The notes under the pieces were generated by a model. That model was not told the DNA's origin. It saw only the letters and a program-made list of their open reading frames with translations, and made no database searches. Below, piece after piece: positions 17,488-26,095 of a stretch of 64,000 nt of DNA (position 1 is its first letter; every line of letters begins with the position of its first letter). The translations under genes and the position numbers were made by a program. Location of the stretch: the NCBI GenBank assembly GCA_947503765.1, contig CANNFA010000004.1, positions 124,001 through 188,000 on the forward strand, given 5' to 3'. The DNA is from an uncultured Paracoccaceae bacterium. Lineage in GTDB: Bacteria; Pseudomonadota; Alphaproteobacteria; Rhodobacterales; Rhodobacteraceae.

Positions 17488-17889
17488 TCAGATGTCGGTC
17501 TGCGTGCTGCACCGGTAGGACTTGCCGTCCAGGTGCAGGATCAGCTCCGCCTCGACATGTTCGGGAGGCATCCCGCCGAAACTTGCCTGGCCGATGGTGC
17601 GGGTCGCGCCGGCCTTGACGGTGAACGGGCCGCCCTGGCTGATATTGGTGCTGCCGCCGCCACGCTTGGAAATGTTCAGCTCGTAGATGCCTTCGATCGT
17701 CTCGTCGGCATGGATCAGTCCGCGATAGGTGTAGCCGAAGGCGCTCCGGGTCACGGAAATCTCGCATTGCATGGGCAAATCCTCTGCGGCGTCTTCCGCA
17801 TGGCTGCCGGCGGCCAGTCCGAAGACCGACAGGGACAGGGCCGCCACGGGAAGAAGGATGGCGCCGAGTCTGGTGCGCGAATGGGTCAT
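17488..17889 (-). CDS. csgH: CsgH-type curli assembly inhibitor/chaperone
   Basis: 133 residues with a signal peptide (about 1-31, cleaved near SHA). The mature part is a small beta-sandwich-like domain with cysteines in MQCEIS near its start and YRCSTQ near its end. This matches the alphaproteobacterial CsgH proteins (structural relatives of CsgC), which hold curlin soluble in the periplasm and stop early amyloid formation. It sits between two curlin-like genes on the same strand. AGGAGA precedes the start. Function is inferred from family pattern and neighbours. Confidence 0.68.
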   Translation of the reverse strand: MTHSRTRLGAILLPVAALSLSVFGLAAGSHAEDAAEDLPMQCEISVTRSAFGYTYRGLIHADETIEGIYELNISKRGGGSTNISQGGPFTVKAGATRTIGQASFGGMPPEHVEAELILHLDGKSYRCSTQTDI

Positions 17890-17983
17890 TGGCTTGTCTC
17901 CTGATGTGCCGCGGTAAGGCGGAAGGGGTTTTTGGGGGCTGCGCACCGGGCGGGGGAGGGGTCCGCCCGGTGCGGGGGCCGGC

Positions 17984-18433
17984 TCAGTACTGGATGATGA
18001 CGCCGGTATTGCCACTGCCGCTGGTGTTGACCGAGGCGCTGTTGCCGTCGCCGACCTGGATCACGCCGGTCACGTTGTTGGCGCCGTTCTGCGACACGTC
18101 GGCGGCGTTGCCGTTGCCGATCTGGGCGACACCGACGGTGTTGTTCCAGCCGCCCTGCGAGGTGACGGAAGAGTTGAACGCACCGCTCTGGCCGACGACC
18201 GTCGTGTTCAGCGCACCGTCCTGCGTGGCGATGATGCCGTTGCCATAGCCGTTCTGCAGGATCTCGGTGTGGTTCAGGCATCCGGCCTGCCCGACACCGA
18301 AGCCGTTGCCGGAGCCGTAGACATTCGCGTTCGCCGAGTTCCCCCAGGGGCAGGCCAGGGCCGGAGCGGCGGCGATCAGGGCGGTTGCGGTCAGGATCGA
18401 GAAAGAGGCTTTTTTGAATGTCGCGATGGTCAT
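17984..18433 (-). CDS. csgA: Curlin (CsgA-like amyloid subunit)
   Basis: 149 residues. Signal peptide about residues 1-27 (cleaved near ALA before CPWG). The mature protein is built of about five to six repeats of the curlin kind, each with Asn and Gln at fixed places: for example N-H-T-E-I-L-Q-N-G-Y-G-N, A-L-N-T-T-V-V-G-Q-S-G, A-F-N-S-S-V-T-S-Q-G-G and W-N-N-T-V-G-V-A-Q-I-G-N-G-N. Such repeats stack into the cross-beta core of curli fibres. It ends in Q-Y, as many curlins do. It is first of the minus-strand curli-like genes. The export genes csgG, csgE and csgF are not in the window. GGAG precedes the ATG. Confidence 0.82.
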   Translation of the reverse strand: MTIATFKKASFSILTATALIAAAPALACPWGNSANANVYGSGNGFGVGQAGCLNHTEILQNGYGNGIIATQDGALNTTVVGQSGAFNSSVTSQGGWNNTVGVAQIGNGNAADVSQNGANNVTGVIQVGDGNSASVNTSGSGNTGVIIQY

Positions 18434-18764
18434 TTCTAATCTCCGTTCGGTGTGTGTTGTGTGTGGGTCGTCTGCGTCGTGTCTTGGTGTGTGTTCGGCG
18501 GTGCACCGTGTGGCGCTGTGCCGATGAACCAAGATTGGCGCCGAGCCGCCCGGTCAGGCAATTTCAGCCGCGGGTTATGAAATGACCCGGCTGTTGTTAT
18601 CGAATGACAGGCAGGGGATTCTCGCGGCGCGCGCCGCAGATTTCACAGAAAAACCATAATCTTGCGCGGCAACGCGCCTGCACCGCGCCTATGCGCAACT
18701 TTCCTGCGGGTTGCGCGGCGTCATTTGAAAGAAAACTGTTGTCGTGGGTCGAAGCCGGGACAAA
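18434..18764 (-). promoter_or_regulatory. Leader and promoter region of the curli-like genes
   Basis: This 331-base gap before the curlin gene holds no gene that I can support. Near the start codon the plus strand is a GT-rich tract (about 18440-18495), giving a CA-rich unstructured leader on the minus strand. Farther up is a 19-base dyad, CGGGTTAT-GAA-ATGACCCG at 18571-18589 (7 of 8 positions match), a plausible binding site for a regulator of curli expression. The 3' end of trhO lies at the far side. No sigma-70 promoter stands out. Confidence 0.4.
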
Positions 18765-19688
18765 TCAGCCCGACTTGTCATTCGATGACACGCCCGTTTC
18801 GGTCGTTTCACGCTCTGCCGCGAGTCGGAATTGCCGCTCGCGCTCTCGGAATCGGGCACGATCCGAATCGTCGTATTCGTTCCGGCAGCGATGGCAGGAC
18901 ACGCCCTGCTCGAAATCCGGGTGGTCGAGATCGGCGGGGGCCAGCGGGCGGCGGCAGGCATGGCACAGGACATGCACGCCCTGACGCAACCCATGCTCCA
19001 GGCTCACGCGGCGGTCGAACACGAAACAGGCGCCGCGCCACAGGCTTTCCTCCTGCGGCACCTGTTCAAGGTACTTCAGGATCCCGCCCTTCAGGTGATG
19101 GACCTGTTCCACCCCCTGCCCGATCAGCCAGCTCGTCGCCTTTTCGCAGCGGATGCCGCCGGTGCAGAACATCGCCAGCCGCTTGCCCTCGAACCTGTCC
19201 TTGTTCGCCTGCCACCAGGCGGGAAAATCACGGAACGACCGGGTTTCCGGGTCGACCGCGCCGGCGAAACTGCCGATGCCGACCTCGTAATCGTTGCGCG
19301 TGTCGATCACCGCGACATCGGGCGCCGCGATCAGCGCGTTCCAGTCCGCCGGCTCGACATAGCGCCCGACAGCCCCCGCCGGGTCGGCACCGGGCTGGCC
19401 CATCGTCACGATCTCCTGCTTGAGCCGCACTTTCATGCGGCCGAACGGCGTGGCTTCCGTGCGGCTTTCCTTCCAGTCCAGATCGGCGCAACCCGGAAGC
19501 GAGCGGATATGACCAAGCACCGCGTCGAGCCCCGCGCGCGTGCCCGCGATGGTGCCGTTGATCCCCTCGGTGGCGAGCAGAAGCGTTCCGCGCACGCCCG
19601 ATGCTTCGCAACAGGCCAGCAGCCCCGAACGCAGCGCGCCGGGATCCGCAAAGGCGGTGAACTTGTAGAGAGCGGCAACGATGGTCAT
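18765..19688 (-). CDS. trhO: tRNA uridine(34) hydroxylase, rhodanese-like
   Basis: 307 residues. TrhO (YceA family) hydroxylates wobble uridine 34 of some tRNAs to 5-hydroxyuridine, the first step to cmo5U/mo5U. The N-terminal domain begins with VAALYKFTAF; the rhodanese domain (about 100-200) has the active-site loop C175-TGGIR-C181. The C-terminal part has a C-x2-C ... C-x2-C pattern (CHAC, CHRC) that probably binds zinc. The ATG at 19688 gives the family N-terminus; an upstream ATG at 19712 in the same frame is possible. It is divergent from the sulfotransferase-like gene. Confidence 0.9.
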   Translation of the reverse strand: MTIVAALYKFTAFADPGALRSGLLACCEASGVRGTLLLATEGINGTIAGTRAGLDAVLGHIRSLPGCADLDWKESRTEATPFGRMKVRLKQEIVTMGQPGADPAGAVGRYVEPADWNALIAAPDVAVIDTRNDYEVGIGSFAGAVDPETRSFRDFPAWWQANKDRFEGKRLAMFCTGGIRCEKATSWLIGQGVEQVHHLKGGILKYLEQVPQEESLWRGACFVFDRRVSLEHGLRQGVHVLCHACRRPLAPADLDHPDFEQGVSCHRCRNEYDDSDRARFRERERQFRLAAERETTETGVSSNDKSG

Positions 19689-19799
19689 CGTCCGGGCGCA
19701 ATAGACCCGCATGCGCCCTGCCGCAAGACGCCGCCACGATTGACGCCGCCGCGCGGCTGCGCCAGATTGCGCCCCTTGCTACCGGAGATCCAGGCGATA

Positions 19800-20564
19800 A
19801 TGGCACCCGAGACCCAGGCGCGGCGCGATCCGCTGATCGTGTTTGTCCACGTGCCCAAGGCTGGCGGATCCACCGTCAACACGCACCTGCGCCAGTTTTC
19901 CGCCAACGGTATCGACCATTGCCAGCGCTACCTGCGAGACAAGGCACGCCTTGCCCGGATCGTGCAGAATGTCGACTGGATCTCGGGGCATATCGGGTTC
20001 CCGCCGTTCCGCACCCTTCTGTCGCGGCTGACCGACCGGGAATTACGGTTCTTCACCTGCGTGCGCGATCCGGCGGAACAGGTCGCCTCGCATTACAACT
20101 GGCTGATCCGCATTCGCCGGAAATCGCTGCTGGGCTATCTGCGCCACCCGGCCGACATACGGCGCGTGTCTCGCCGGTTGCGCGGCTCGGACAATGGCGA
20201 CCCGGCGGCGGTCGCCGCCAATCTCGCGGCGCATCCCGCGCTGTTTTTCAACGTCCAGACGCGCTATGTCTTCGGCGGCAAGCCGGCGCAGCGGCCCAGG
20301 ACGATGGCGCAGGGCCTTGCCCGGTACGAGGCGATCACGACCACCGAGGGCATCGGCGCGCTTGTCGCAAAGATGACGGGGGACGCCGCCCCCGCTGCGC
20401 TGCGGGAAAATGCCAGCCCCTACCAGGTGCGGGCCGACCTGTTCCGGGACGGCCCGGTGCGCGCCCTTCTGGACCGGGAAAACGCCCGCGATACGGCCCT
20501 TTTCGATGCCGTGCGCGTGGCCGAGGCGGGACGGGCCGAAGCAATCCGGGCAGAGCGCGATTGA
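19800..20564 (+). CDS. Sulfotransferase family 2-like protein
   Basis: 254 residues with the two PAPS-binding elements of sulfotransferases: HVPKAGGST (about residues 17-25) for the 5'-phosphosulfate site and RDPAEQVASHYN (about 88-99) for the 3'-phosphate site. The middle has many Arg and a helical segment. Such proteins in bacteria sulfate glycans or lipids, often in exopolysaccharide modification. No glycan cluster is nearby, so the acceptor is unknown. ATG 19800 was chosen with GGAG about 12 bases upstream. The gene is the first of a run continuing to pncA, 56 bases away. Confidence 0.75.
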   Translation: MAPETQARRDPLIVFVHVPKAGGSTVNTHLRQFSANGIDHCQRYLRDKARLARIVQNVDWISGHIGFPPFRTLLSRLTDRELRFFTCVRDPAEQVASHYNWLIRIRRKSLLGYLRHPADIRRVSRRLRGSDNGDPAAVAANLAAHPALFFNVQTRYVFGGKPAQRPRTMAQGLARYEAITTTEGIGALVAKMTGDAAPAALRENASPYQVRADLFRDGPVRALLDRENARDTALFDAVRVAEAGRAEAIRAERD

Positions 20565-20620
20565 TTCCACCGCCGCCGCTGGTAGGGTGCGCGCGTCAAC
20601 GCAAATAACCGGAGCATGCC

Positions 20621-21217
20621 ATGAGCGACGCGCTGATCGTCATCGACGTCCAGAACGATTTCTGCCCCGGCGGTGCGCTGGCGGTGGCGGGCGGCAACGA
20701 CATCGTCCCCGGACTCAACGCGCTGATGGCAGAGTTTTCCGCCGTCATCCTGACCCAGGACTGGCACCCTGCCAAGCATTCCTCCTTTGCCTCGCAACAT
20801 GCGGGAAAGGCGCCGCTCGAGATGATCGACATGCCCTATGGCCCGCAGGTGCTGTGGCCCGATCATTGCGTGCAGGGCAGTGACGGTGCCGCGTTTCACC
20901 CCGCGCTCGACACGGCCCGCGCCGACCTGATCATCCGCAAGGGATACAACCCGGCGATCGACAGCTATTCCGCCTTCTTCGAGAACGACCACACCACGCC
21001 CACCGGGCTGGAAGGCTATCTGCGCAACCGCGGCATCGACAGCCTGACCATGGCCGGCCTGGCCACCGATTTCTGCGTGAACTTCTCGGCCGTGGATGCC
21101 GCGAAACTGGGCTTCAAGGTGCGCGTGCGGCAGGATCTGAGCCGCGGCATCGACCTTGACGGCTCGCTCGCCGCCGCGCTGGACGGAATGGCCGCGTCGG
21201 GGGTGTCGCTGGACTGA
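20621..21217 (+). CDS. pncA: Nicotinamidase
   Basis: 198 residues of the isochorismatase-like hydrolase family. PncA hydrolyses nicotinamide to nicotinate in NAD salvage. The catalytic triad is visible: Asp9 in IVIDVQNDF, Lys107 in IRKGYN and Cys152 in TDFCVNF; the metal ligands lie in TQDWHPAKH. The pathway partner pncB lies 2.5 kb downstream on the same strand, with a sigma factor, anti-sigma factor and protease between them. The stop is only two bases from the sigma factor start, so those genes are probably in the pncA transcript. Confidence 0.93.
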   Translation: MSDALIVIDVQNDFCPGGALAVAGGNDIVPGLNALMAEFSAVILTQDWHPAKHSSFASQHAGKAPLEMIDMPYGPQVLWPDHCVQGSDGAAFHPALDTARADLIIRKGYNPAIDSYSAFFENDHTTPTGLEGYLRNRGIDSLTMAGLATDFCVNFSAVDAAKLGFKVRVRQDLSRGIDLDGSLAAALDGMAASGVSLD

Positions 21218-21219
21218 CG

Positions 21220-21771
21220 ATGGACCAGCAGGCGCTCCTTCTGGCCCGCGTGGCAAAGGGCGACAAGCAGGCGCTCGCGGCGCTGTACAATGCACTCGAA
21301 CGGCCGGTCTACCGGTTCATCCTGTCCAGATTGAACGATCCTTTCGAATCCGCCGACGTACTTCACGACGTGTTCATCGACGTGTGGCGCAGCGCCGGCG
21401 CGTTCGAAGGGAGATCGAAAGTGCAGACCTGGATATTCGGGATCGCTTACCGCAAGGTGATCGACCTGCACCGAAAGCGCGGGCGGCTGCAGGTGACCGA
21501 CGACATCCCCGAGCAGACGGATGACGGCCCCGATGCCGAAGCCTGCCTGATCGCCGGACAGGAAGCGGCGCATGTGCGCTATTGCCTGGACACGCTGAAG
21601 GACAACCAGCGCATTGCCATCACCCTCGCCTTCTATGAGGACATGACCTACGGCGAAATCGCCGAGGTTCAGGGTGTGCCCGAAGGCACCGTCAAGACGC
21701 GGGTGTTCCATGCCAAGAAACTGCTGCTGCGCTGCCTGTCCTCGCGCGTGTCGCGGACGGTGCCGGCATGA
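21220..21771 (+). CDS. ECF-type RNA polymerase sigma factor
   Basis: 183 residues with sigma region 2 (about 10-80; SADVLHDVFIDVWR is the region 2.2-like core contact) and region 4 (about 115-170; MTYGEIAEVQGVPEGTVKTRVFHAKKLL is the DNA-binding HTH). No region 3 and no C-terminal extension. It starts two bases after pncA and its stop overlaps the anti-sigma start (ATGA at 21768-21771). It would direct RNA polymerase to a regulon set by an envelope signal through the anti-sigma factor. I could not find an evident autoregulated -35/-10 pair upstream of pncA. Confidence 0.9.
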   Translation: MDQQALLLARVAKGDKQALAALYNALERPVYRFILSRLNDPFESADVLHDVFIDVWRSAGAFEGRSKVQTWIFGIAYRKVIDLHRKRGRLQVTDDIPEQTDDGPDAEACLIAGQEAAHVRYCLDTLKDNQRIAITLAFYEDMTYGEIAEVQGVPEGTVKTRVFHAKKLLLRCLSSRVSRTVPA

Positions 21772-22349
21772 CGCGGGACGAGGTGCAGGCCCTGCTGCCG
21801 TTCCTGGCGAACGGCACGCTTGAAGGGGCCGAGCGCGAGGAGGCCGAACAGATGCTCGATGCCGATCCCGACCTGAGGGCAGAGCTGCACGCCTTGCAAA
21901 CGGTGCGCGCGACCCTGCGCGCCGAGGATCCGGGCCACAGCCCCGGCGAGATCGGGCTGGCCCGGCTGATGCGCGAGGTCGGCAAGGACGGCACCGCCCG
22001 CCGTCCGTTCTGGCAATCGGTCCATACCTGGCAATCCGTCGCCGCGGCGCTGCTGGTGGCCTTGCTGTTGCAGGCGCTGTTCACCGGTACCGATCCGGGG
22101 GAAGACGGCTATGAACTGGCCGGCGCGGACCCCGAAGCCGGGCCGGCGATCACCGTCGCGATCCGGCCGGATACGACCGAAGCCGCGTTTCGCGACCTGC
22201 TGCTGCGTGCCGGGGCGGAAATCGTCGGCGGCCCTTCGGCGCTTGGGCTTTATGAACTGCGGCCGTTGAATGACGTGACAATCGAAGAGGCAAGGCGCAT
22301 TCTGGAGACATCGGACATCGTCGAGGACGTGACCGGATCCGGCGACTGA
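21768..22349 (+). CDS. Membrane anti-sigma factor with prodomain-like periplasmic part
   Basis: 193 residues. Residues 1-55 are the cytoplasmic anti-sigma part (LLPFLANGTLEGAEREEAEQML), similar to zinc anti-sigma domains but lacking the zinc-binding cysteines. A single membrane helix lies at about 90-106. The outer part (126-188) begins with AITVAIRPDTTEAAFRDLL and goes on with a G-A-E-I-V-G-G-P and L-G-L-Y-E-L pattern, which resembles the N-terminal prodomains of subtilisin-like proteases. The protease gene follows 13 bases downstream. I infer that the protease binds or cuts this part; the resemblance was judged by eye. Confidence 0.78.
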   Translation: MTRDEVQALLPFLANGTLEGAEREEAEQMLDADPDLRAELHALQTVRATLRAEDPGHSPGEIGLARLMREVGKDGTARRPFWQSVHTWQSVAAALLVALLLQALFTGTDPGEDGYELAGADPEAGPAITVAIRPDTTEAAFRDLLLRAGAEIVGGPSALGLYELRPLNDVTIEEARRILETSDIVEDVTGSGD

Positions 22350-22362
22350 AAAGGAGGCCCCG

Positions 22363-23646
22363 ATGCGCCGCCTGTTGGCTCTTGTTCTGTTTCTTTCGGT
22401 ATCTCCGGCGCTGGCGCAGCAGGACGGCGTGACCCCGCCGGACAATGTGCCGGGCGATCCCATGCCCTACGATCCGCCGATCCAGGACGATCCGATACCC
22501 GATGATGTCCAGCCGGGTGACGAGCCGTCCTTTCCCGTTGCGCACCCCGGACGTGGCGGCGGCAATGACCGCACAGGCAGGCCCGCGCCCGAGGTGGTTG
22601 TCCTGCCAGGCGGGCGGCCCGAATTCATGACCATCGGCCCCGCCGCGCAGGCAGAGGCCGCGGCCGCCGCGCTCAGGGCCGGCGGCGCGCGGGTGGTGCG
22701 CACGCGCAGCTATCCCGCGCTCGGGCGATATGCGCTGTTCTTCGATCTGGGCCGCCTGTCCGCGGCGCGGGCGCGCGCCATCCTGTTGCGGGCCGCGCCG
22801 GACACACGGCTCGACGCGCATGCGCTTTACCGTCTGACCGGCGGCAAGCCGCGTCTCTACGCCGCCTCGATGATCGAGGCCGCGCCCGATACCTGCGATC
22901 TGCGCGGGCTGCGCATCGGGGTGATCGACGGCGCGCTGGACCCGTCCCATGCCGCGCTGTCGGGTGTGCGGTTGACCACCCATTCGGTGCTGAGCGGCCG
23001 TGCCACGAACCCCAACCACGGCACTGCCGTCGCCGCGCTGATCGCGGGCAGCGACCCGGCCGGCGCCCTGTCCGGGTTCGCGCCGGGCGCCGATCTGTTC
23101 GCCGTCACCGCCTTTGGCCGGGCGCGGGGCGGACCGGCCGCCGATGTCGAACGGATCGGCGCGGCGCTTGACTGGCTGATGGCTCGCGGTGTCCGGCTGG
23201 TCAACATGTCCTTCGCCGGGCCGTCCAATGCCGCGCTTGAGGATATCCTGGACGCGGCGGCACGGCGCGGCGCGGTGATGATCGCCGCCGCCGGAAATGA
23301 CGGGCAGAATACCGCCGCCTACCCCGCCGGGTTCGCCGCCGTGATCGCCGTGACCGCCGTCGATGCGGCCGGACGCCGCTATGTCGCCGCCAATACCGGC
23401 CCGTATATCGAGTTTGCCGCACCGGGCGTGGATCTGTACGTCGCGCGGCGCGGCGGTGGCAGTTATGCCTCGGGCACGTCCTATGCCGCCCCGATCGTCA
23501 CCGCGATCGCCGCGCGGCTGATGGCGCGCGGGGCCGGCGACGTGAACGCCGTGCGCGCAATGCTGCGCCGGCAGGCCACCGACCTCGGCCCGCCAGGGCG
23601 CGACACGCATTTCGGCTGGGGCCTTGCCCGTGCCGGTGGATGCTGA
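22363..23646 (+). CDS. Subtilisin-like (S8 family) serine protease
   Basis: 427 residues. Signal peptide about 1-19 (ends ALAQ). Residues 20-75 are a Pro/Asp-rich linker, 75-170 look like a prodomain, and the catalytic domain is about 180-425. The triad is complete: Asp189 in GVIDGALD, His219 in NHGTAVA and Ser373 in SGTSYAAP; the oxyanion Asn lies in AAAGNDGQN. It should be secreted to the periplasm or cell surface. It is the third gene of the sigma/anti-sigma unit, so expression is probably controlled by the sigma factor and it may feed back on the anti-sigma outer domain. Its target is unknown. Confidence 0.88.
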   Translation: MRRLLALVLFLSVSPALAQQDGVTPPDNVPGDPMPYDPPIQDDPIPDDVQPGDEPSFPVAHPGRGGGNDRTGRPAPEVVVLPGGRPEFMTIGPAAQAEAAAAALRAGGARVVRTRSYPALGRYALFFDLGRLSAARARAILLRAAPDTRLDAHALYRLTGGKPRLYAASMIEAAPDTCDLRGLRIGVIDGALDPSHAALSGVRLTTHSVLSGRATNPNHGTAVAALIAGSDPAGALSGFAPGADLFAVTAFGRARGGPAADVERIGAALDWLMARGVRLVNMSFAGPSNAALEDILDAAARRGAVMIAAAGNDGQNTAAYPAGFAAVIAVTAVDAAGRRYVAANTGPYIEFAAPGVDLYVARRGGGSYASGTSYAAPIVTAIAARLMARGAGDVNAVRAMLRRQATDLGPPGRDTHFGWGLARAGGC

Positions 23647-23722
23647 CCCCGGGCTTTTGACCCCAAGCCTTTGACATTGCGCGGCACGCTTGCTCTAACG
23701 GGCCGTCCACCGGGGGAATGTC

Positions 23723-25015
23723 ATGGTCGATATCGCAACACGGGTCTACAACCACAAATGGAAGATCGACCCGATCGTCCGGTCGCTGATCGACACCGAT
23801 TTCTACAAGCTGCTGATGTGCCAATCGGTGTTTCGCAACAAGCGCGACACCGAGGTGACTTTCTCGCTGATCAATCGCACCGACGACATCAAGCTGGCAG
23901 AGCTGATCGACGAGGACGAGCTTCGCCTGCAGCTCGATCACATCAGGTCGCTGCGGCTGGCGCGGGGCGAAAGCACCTGGCTGCGCGGCAACACCTTCTA
24001 CGGCAAGCGGCAGATGTTCCGCCCGGATTTCATGGAATGGTTCGAAAACCTGCAACTGCCCCCCTACGAGCTGGAAACGAGGGACGGTCAATACGAGCTG
24101 ACCTTCAAGGGGGCCTGGCCCGAGGTGATGCTGTGGGAAATCCCGGCCCTGTCGGTCCTGATGGAGCTGCGCAGCCGCGCGGTTCTGGCCCGGATGGGGC
24201 GGTTCGAGCTTCAGGTGCTTTACGCCCGCGCGATGACCCAGCTTTGGGAAAAGATCGAGCGGCTGCGCCGGATCAAGGGGCTGCGCATCGCCGATTTCGG
24301 CACCCGCCGGCGGCACAGTTTCCTGTGGCAGGACTGGTGCGTACAGGCCATGATCGAGGGGCTGGGCGACAAGTTTTCCGGCACCTCGAACTGCCTGATC
24401 GCCATGCGCCGCGACCTAGAAGCGGTGGGCACCAACGCCCACGAATTGCCGATGATCTATGCCGCGCTGGCCGGCAGCGACGACGCGCTGCGCGCCGCGC
24501 CCTACAAGGTGCTGGAGGATTGGCAGGAAGAGCATGACGGCAACCTGCGCATCATTCTGCCCGACACCTACGGCACGGCGCCTTTCCTGAAGAACGCGCC
24601 CGACTGGCTGACCTCCTGGACGGGTATCCGCATCGATTCGGGCGATCCGGCCGAGGGGGCGGAAACCGCCATCGCCTGGTGGAAGGCACGCGGCGAGGAT
24701 CCGCGCGAGAAGCTGGTGATCTTCTCGGACGGGCTGGACGTGGACAAGATCGAAGAGCTTCACGCCCAATTCCAGGGCCGCGTGCGCGTCTCCTTCGGCT
24801 GGGGCACGCTTCTGACCAACGATTTCCGCGGGCTGGTGCCGCTGGATGCGCTGGCGCCGTTCTCGCTTGTCTGCAAGGCGACGGAGGCGGATGGCCGCCC
24901 CACGGTCAAGCTGTCGGACAACCCGCGCAAGGCGATGGGCCCCGCGAACGAGATCGCGCGGTACAAGCGGGTCTTCGGCGTCGGCGAGCAGGAGGCGCTG
25001 GACGTCTTCGTCTGA
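23723..25015 (+). CDS. pncB: Nicotinate phosphoribosyltransferase
   Basis: 430 residues, the usual length. PncB joins nicotinate and PRPP with ATP hydrolysis to form nicotinate mononucleotide, the step after PncA. Family signatures seen: [12 protein letters not shown] at about 21-32, [12 protein letters not shown] at about 190-201 and GTSNCLIAM shortly after, then RIDSGDP with the substrate-binding Asp near residue 300, and [11 protein letters not shown]. It is separated from pncA by the sigma/anti-sigma/protease genes but faces the same way. It is convergent with the DUF3137 gene; no terminator is obvious in the 15-base gap. Confidence 0.93.
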   Translation: MVDIATRVYNHKWKIDPIVRSLIDTDFYKLLMCQSVFRNKRDTEVTFSLINRTDDIKLAELIDEDELRLQLDHIRSLRLARGESTWLRGNTFYGKRQMFRPDFMEWFENLQLPPYELETRDGQYELTFKGAWPEVMLWEIPALSVLMELRSRAVLARMGRFELQVLYARAMTQLWEKIERLRRIKGLRIADFGTRRRHSFLWQDWCVQAMIEGLGDKFSGTSNCLIAMRRDLEAVGTNAHELPMIYAALAGSDDALRAAPYKVLEDWQEEHDGNLRIILPDTYGTAPFLKNAPDWLTSWTGIRIDSGDPAEGAETAIAWWKARGEDPREKLVIFSDGLDVDKIEELHAQFQGRVRVSFGWGTLLTNDFRGLVPLDALAPFSLVCKATEADGRPTVKLSDNPRKAMGPANEIARYKRVFGVGEQEALDVFV

Positions 25016-25030
25016 CTGCGCCGCGCAGGT

Positions 25031-26029
25031 CTATGCGGCCTGCACCCTGTCGCCGTGCAGCCGGTCGATGATCCGCCGGATCACCGCGATATCGGCGAAG
25101 ATCGCGTGCAGATCGTCCTCCATCTCGGTCACGGATTTCGACAAGGATCCCATCCGCATGAACTCGCCGCCGCGCTGCAGCGCCAGATAGAACGACTGCC
25201 CCTCGAACCCGGCGACCATGGATTTCGCGCCCTTCTTGCCGCCCTCCTCCTCGCCGATTTCCAGCAGTGCATCCAGGAAGGCGGGCGGCAGAAAGCCGCG
25301 CGCGCCCTCGGGGTCTTCGGCATGTACCTCGAACGCCTGTTCGAACCCTTCGTGATCCATCGGCACACGCGGCATGCCCCGCCCCGACTTGCCCGAAAAG
25401 AACGCGCCCAGCGTGTTGCCCACGGCGCCGAAATCGCGGGCGATCAGGATCGGACCCGGCGCGGCGACGGGCACGGCGATATGGAACAGCAGGCCGCGAA
25501 ATACGGTGGTGGTCTTTGTGTCATTGTCGGAATCGCGGGTCTGTTTGGTCAGGTGCGCCTCGACCAGCTCGTAGTTCGTCCCGCGGTAGCTGCCGCGCAG
25601 CTCGTCGCGCAATGTCGTGCGGTCGTAGCTGCCGAAAAGGCCAAGCTGCCGCATCGCCTCTACCGGAACGCCCTTGCTCGGGGCGCTGGAAAACTCAAGA
25701 TCGCCGACATGGTCGCAGATTGCGGGCATGACGGCCTTTTCCACAGCGCCGCTCCAGGCAGACGATTGCGCGCCGCGCACGACAAACCCCGCGACGATTC
25801 CGATCAATGCGACTGCAACCGCCGCAATGGTGACGCCTGTGCCGTCAAAGGCGAAATAGATGACCGCGCCCAGCGCGATGCCGCCCAGCGCACAGATCGC
25901 CAGCCATTTGCGGGCCGTGGCCAGCCGCGCGACGCGATCCTTCTCGATCTTTCGCAAGGCCGGGGCCACGCGGGCACGAAATACCTCGGCAAAGCCGCGT
26001 TCAAGCTCGGTACGTTCGGTAAAGTCCAT
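25031..26029 (-). CDS. DUF3137 membrane protein
   Basis: 332 residues with two membrane helices close to the N-terminus (about 43-61 and 66-85), a short turn between them, and a large cytoplasmic domain after. The domain shows the DUF3137 pattern: SYDRTTLRDELRGSYRGTNYELVEAHL and a later FRGLLFHIAVP segment. The function of the family is not known. ATG 26029 has GGGAG upstream. It lies downstream of arfB on the same strand, with a 66-base gap. Confidence 0.83.
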   Translation of the reverse strand: MDFTERTELERGFAEVFRARVAPALRKIEKDRVARLATARKWLAICALGGIALGAVIYFAFDGTGVTIAAVAVALIGIVAGFVVRGAQSSAWSGAVEKAVMPAICDHVGDLEFSSAPSKGVPVEAMRQLGLFGSYDRTTLRDELRGSYRGTNYELVEAHLTKQTRDSDNDTKTTTVFRGLLFHIAVPVAAPGPILIARDFGAVGNTLGAFFSGKSGRGMPRVPMDHEGFEQAFEVHAEDPEGARGFLPPAFLDALLEIGEEEGGKKGAKSMVAGFEGQSFYLALQRGGEFMRMGSLSKSVTEMEDDLHAIFADIAVIRRIIDRLHGDRVQAA

Positions 26030-26095
26030 GAAAATACTCCCGTCTGAAACGACGGCAAGTCTAGCGGCGGCCAGCCGCGCCGCGCAATAGCGTCG

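Noticed and set aside
17984-18433. Repetitive Asn/Gly-rich sequence, looked like a minisatellite or CRISPR-like repeat
   Set aside because: The repeats are in the protein (curlin units), not exact at DNA level, and there are no regular spacers.
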